Shown one piece after another: positions 5,381-7,492 of a DNA stretch of 7,492 nt. Within the stretch, counting starts at the first letter, position 1. Every line of letters starts with the position of its first letter. Where the stretch lies: contig CAYPOY010000264.1 in the NCBI GenBank assembly GCA_964412395.1, forward strand, positions 1 to 7,492, in the 5' to 3' direction. Origin of the DNA: CAYPOY01 sp964412395 (GTDB lineage: Bacteria; Chloroflexota; Anaerolineae; B4-G1). The notes beneath the pieces are model-generated. The model was not told the origin of the DNA. It was given only the letters and a program-made list of their open reading frames with translations, and ran no database searches. The translations under genes and the position numbers were made by a program.

Positions 5381-6103
5381 TCACCGTGGCCGGCATACAC
5401 CCTCACCGGTGAACTCACGAGCGCCAGTATCCACGTAACCGACCGCCTCGGTCAGCGCGATGCTGGGCTCATTCGCCTCACTGACGACATAGAGCGGCTG
5501 CCTGGCCGAACGGACAACCCACGTTGTGCAGGCCGTCAATACCGCCCGGCCCCATCCGCGTCTCCGAGCGGCCGGCACAGTGTGGACAAAGACCTCAGCA
5601 AAGTAGGGCGAATACCAATTGACCCCCGACTCGGCCGCGATCTCCCCCTGCGAGCGAATGACGAAGCGTGGCCGGCCGCCCAGGCCCTGCTCCGCTACGA
5701 CCAGCACGTTGATGGAGGACTGGAAACGGACCAGGTCGAGCTGGTAGACGCGGTTCATCTCAGGCCGCTCGATGTCCACAACCTTTGCGGCGGCATCCCG
5801 CAGATCTGGCGTCGTGATCAAGTAATAGGGACGGCCGGGGACGAGCGCCTGGCGCAGCAGCTTGACGGCCGCTTCAGCACTGGGGGTGCGCAACACGACG
5901 GCGGGCTCGAACAGCCGCTGCCCGGTCTGGCAGACGGCAACGAAGCCATCTGCGTGACCGCCGGCGCCCTCGTTCTCGTGAACGTAGAGTTGGGTGCGTC
6001 GTGGGTCGTGATAGAAAGCGTAGTAGACAAACAGGGCATCTGCCGGCGCGGAGAAATGCAACAACGGACGTACTTTCAAACGCAGGCTTTCCAGGTTATT
6101 CAC
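5381..6103 (-). CDS. GNAT-family N-acetyltransferase
   Basis: Length is 240 aa. The C-terminal part (about 145-235) has the GNAT core: the beta4-alpha3 stretch AEVFVHTVPAARRRGWGRAVL with the acetyl-CoA pyrophosphate loop R180-x-x-G183-x-G185, followed by PLYVVSEANEPSIALTEAVGYV, typical of the second half of the fold (NxPSxxLxExxGF-like). Residues 1-140 do not show a clear second acetyl-CoA loop and may be a degenerate GNAT copy or a substrate-recognition region. GTG at 6101-6103 is the start: AGGGGA (6110-6115) lies six nt upstream and overlaps the stop codon of the S8 peptidase gene (TAG, 6114-6116). The two genes are 10 bp apart and probably share a message with coupled translation. The protein has no signal peptide and is cytoplasmic. 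The acyl acceptor is unknown. Confidence 0.82.
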   Translation of the reverse strand: MNNLESLRLKVRPLLHFSAPADALFVYYAFYHDPRRTQLYVHENEGAGGHADGFVAVCQTGQRLFEPAVVLRTPSAEAAVKLLRQALVPGRPYYLITTPDLRDAAAKVVDIERPEMNRVYQLDLVRFQSSINVLVVAEQGLGGRPRFVIRSQGEIAAESGVNWYSPYFAEVFVHTVPAARRRGWGRAVLTACTTWVVRSARQPLYVVSEANEPSIALTEAVGYVDTGAREFTGEGVCRPR

Positions 6104-6113
6104 CGCCGTTCCC

Positions 6114-7492
6114 CTATCCGTTACTGTCCTGAAATCCGTGTTCTCCCGATGACCAATCCCTCAAAACTAGAGGAAGAGCATAACGCCAGGAGATGATCAC
6201 CTCCACCGGCGTGCCTATCACGGGAGTGAGCAATTCGCTGGCGCGTACCCCATAGGCATCGTTGACCACGCGCGTGCCTGGTGGCAGATGCCCCACCATA
6301 ACCGCCAGCGTCGCCGTCAGATTCTCCTGGCCCGCTAAACTCGCGGCTGCCCAGGTGACAACCCTGCCCGCCCGCGTGTAGTTCCCACTGGCCCAAGCAA
6401 AGGTCGTGCCCACAGGGACGGCGTCCGTGAGGACGACCTGGGTGAGGGTAAAAATGGAGGTGTTGGTGACGCGGATAACGTAGGCCACTTGCGATCCAGC
6501 CAGCCCTGGGTCGGGGTCGGCCTCCTTGGTCACTTCCAGATGTGGCACCAGCGAAAGCGCGGTTGCGGTGTAGACGCCGGTCGCCCCCTCCTCGGTTGTG
6601 ACCTGCACCACGTTGGTCAACGACCCGGCGTAGCCAATCTCGAGGGTGACGACGACCGTCTCCGTCCAGACGCCACCGGGTGTGATGGGGTCCGGTGTCC
6701 AGGTGAGGACCCCGGTGGGCGTGACGTGATCCGGCAGGATATCGGTGATGGTGGCGGTGAGGGTCACGTGGCCTGTGTTGGTGACGTGCAGGGTATAGGT
6801 CAGTTGTGCACCGGCCTGAACCAGGTTGGAGCGGACCTGCTTGGTGACCTGCAATCCCAGAGTGCCTTCCCGCACCGCCGCCAGCGCGTCCACGATGCCC
6901 CAGCCATAGACGTTGTTCGGTACATCGCCTGGGCTGTCGTCACCGCAAGCCTGCGTCGTCGTGCGAGGCCGGGCTGTCTGTGTGATAATCCACTCTGTGG
7001 TGTCCACATCGCCGATGAGGCGGGGGGCGGCCGACCACAGCAGCGCCACCGTCCCCACGACGTGTGGCCCAGCCATCGAGGTGCCGCTGAGGGAGCCGTA
7101 CCCCCCACCTGGGAAACTGGAACGCACGTTCACGCCCGGCGCGGACACGTCCGGCTTGAGCCTGCTGGAGCCATCCACCGTCACCGGCCCCCGGCTGCTG
7201 AAGCTGGCGGTGTTGTCGCTCTTATCCGTCGCCCCCACGGAAAAAGCGGCGCCGTAGAGGGCGGGCGGGTCGCTCACAGTGCTACAGGAGGAGCCGCTGT
7301 TGCTGGCCGAGGCGACGACCACGATCCCCGCCGTGCGCACGTTCTCGACGATAGTTTGCAGCGTGTCCGGGTCACACCCCTCGCTGAATGGACAGGTCCA
7401 CGAGTTGTTGATCACGTGGGGGGCCAGGCTGGGGACACCATCGGTGAAAGGATCGCCGCCGGTGGGATAGGGGGCCAGGAAGAACTCGAAGC
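6114..7492 (-). CDS. Secreted S8 (subtilisin-like) serine peptidase with DUF11 repeats, N-terminus beyond window
   Basis: 458 residues are visible; the frame is open to the window edge (FEFFLAPYPTGGDPF upstream of HVINNSW), so the GTG at 7413-7415 is internal. The catalytic domain's second half contains the oxyanion asparagine in VVVASASNSG (Asn codon 7299-7301) and the nucleophile in LSGTSMAGPHVVG (Ser codon 7077-7079). It closes with the typical NNVYGWGIVDALAAV. The Asp and His of the triad must lie upstream, outside the window. Two DUF11-type repeats follow, beginning LQVTKQVRSNLVQAGAQLTY and LEVTKEADPDPGLAGSQVAY, each with xVTNTG- or xVTNTS-type strands; these are extracellular beta modules. 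The C-terminus carries RYALPLVLRDW about 20 residues before the stop, a short tail I associate with Chloroflexota exported proteins. It probably degrades extracellular protein for nutrition or acts at the cell surface. Confidence 0.92.
   Translation of the reverse strand, partial: FEFFLAPYPTGGDPFTDGVPSLAPHVINNSWTCPFSEGCDPDTLQTIVENVRTAGIVVVASASNSGSSCSTVSDPPALYGAAFSVGATDKSDNTASFSSRGPVTVDGSSRLKPDVSAPGVNVRSSFPGGGYGSLSGTSMAGPHVVGTVALLWSAAPRLIGDVDTTEWIITQTARPRTTTQACGDDSPGDVPNNVYGWGIVDALAAVREGTLGLQVTKQVRSNLVQAGAQLTYTLHVTNTGHVTLTATITDILPDHVTPTGVLTWTPDPITPGGVWTETVVVTLEIGYAGSLTNVVQVTTEEGATGVYTATALSLVPHLEVTKEADPDPGLAGSQVAYVIRVTNTSIFTLTQVVLTDAVPVGTTFAWASGNYTRAGRVVTWAAASLAGQENLTATLAVMVGHLPPGTRVVNDAYGVRASELLTPVIGTPVEVIISWRYALPLVLRDWSSGEHGFQDSNG

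Overview
The window is a high-GC bacterial segment in which every supportable gene lies on the minus strand and is transcribed from high to low coordinates. I infer a Chloroflexota (Anaerolineae-like) genome. The grounds are the secreted subtilase with DUF11 repeats ending in a short LPLVLR tail, the Asp-box-like lipoprotein propeller, the abundance of envelope proteins, and the palindromic and heptameric repeats. This placement comes from remembered family distribution, not from a marker gene.

In transcription order the layout is as follows. (1) 7492-6114: C-terminal part of a secreted S8 (subtilisin-like) peptidase with two DUF11-type repeats; its start lies outside the window. (2) 6103-5381: a GNAT-type acetyltransferase, 10 bp downstream, whose ribosome binding site overlaps the peptidase stop codon. 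(3) 5380-5347: a palindromic intergenic repeat. (4) 5290-4016: a LarA-family nickel-pincer 2-hydroxyacid racemase with all expected catalytic residues. (5) 3980-3375: a PEBP/YbhB-like lipoprotein that contains a second, perfectly spaced ribosome binding site and start at its domain boundary. (6) 3316-2510: a membrane-anchored trypsin-like protease. (7) A strong promoter at 2498-2470, then a lipoprotein at 2459-870 with DUF348, G5 and a beta-propeller, whose coding sequence carries an in-frame C7/G7 palindrome. (8) 844-1: a two-TM protein with an extracytoplasmic beta-rich domain. Its N-terminal coding signal is in a different frame from the rest, and its 3' part runs through a 7-bp tandem repeat to the window edge.

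Five of the seven genes carry export or membrane signals (two lipoproteins, a secreted peptidase, an anchored protease and a two-TM protein). The neighbourhood therefore looks like cell-envelope and extracellular functions interspersed with two cytoplasmic enzymes. I do not see a coherent new multi-gene system. The points most worth a second look are small-scale: two different palindromic repeats, a heptamer repeat inside an open frame, a frame switch, a dual-start lipoprotein, and a nearly leaderless promoter. There are no tRNA, rRNA, CRISPR or transposase genes in the window, and no intergenic stretch longer than about 100 bp.
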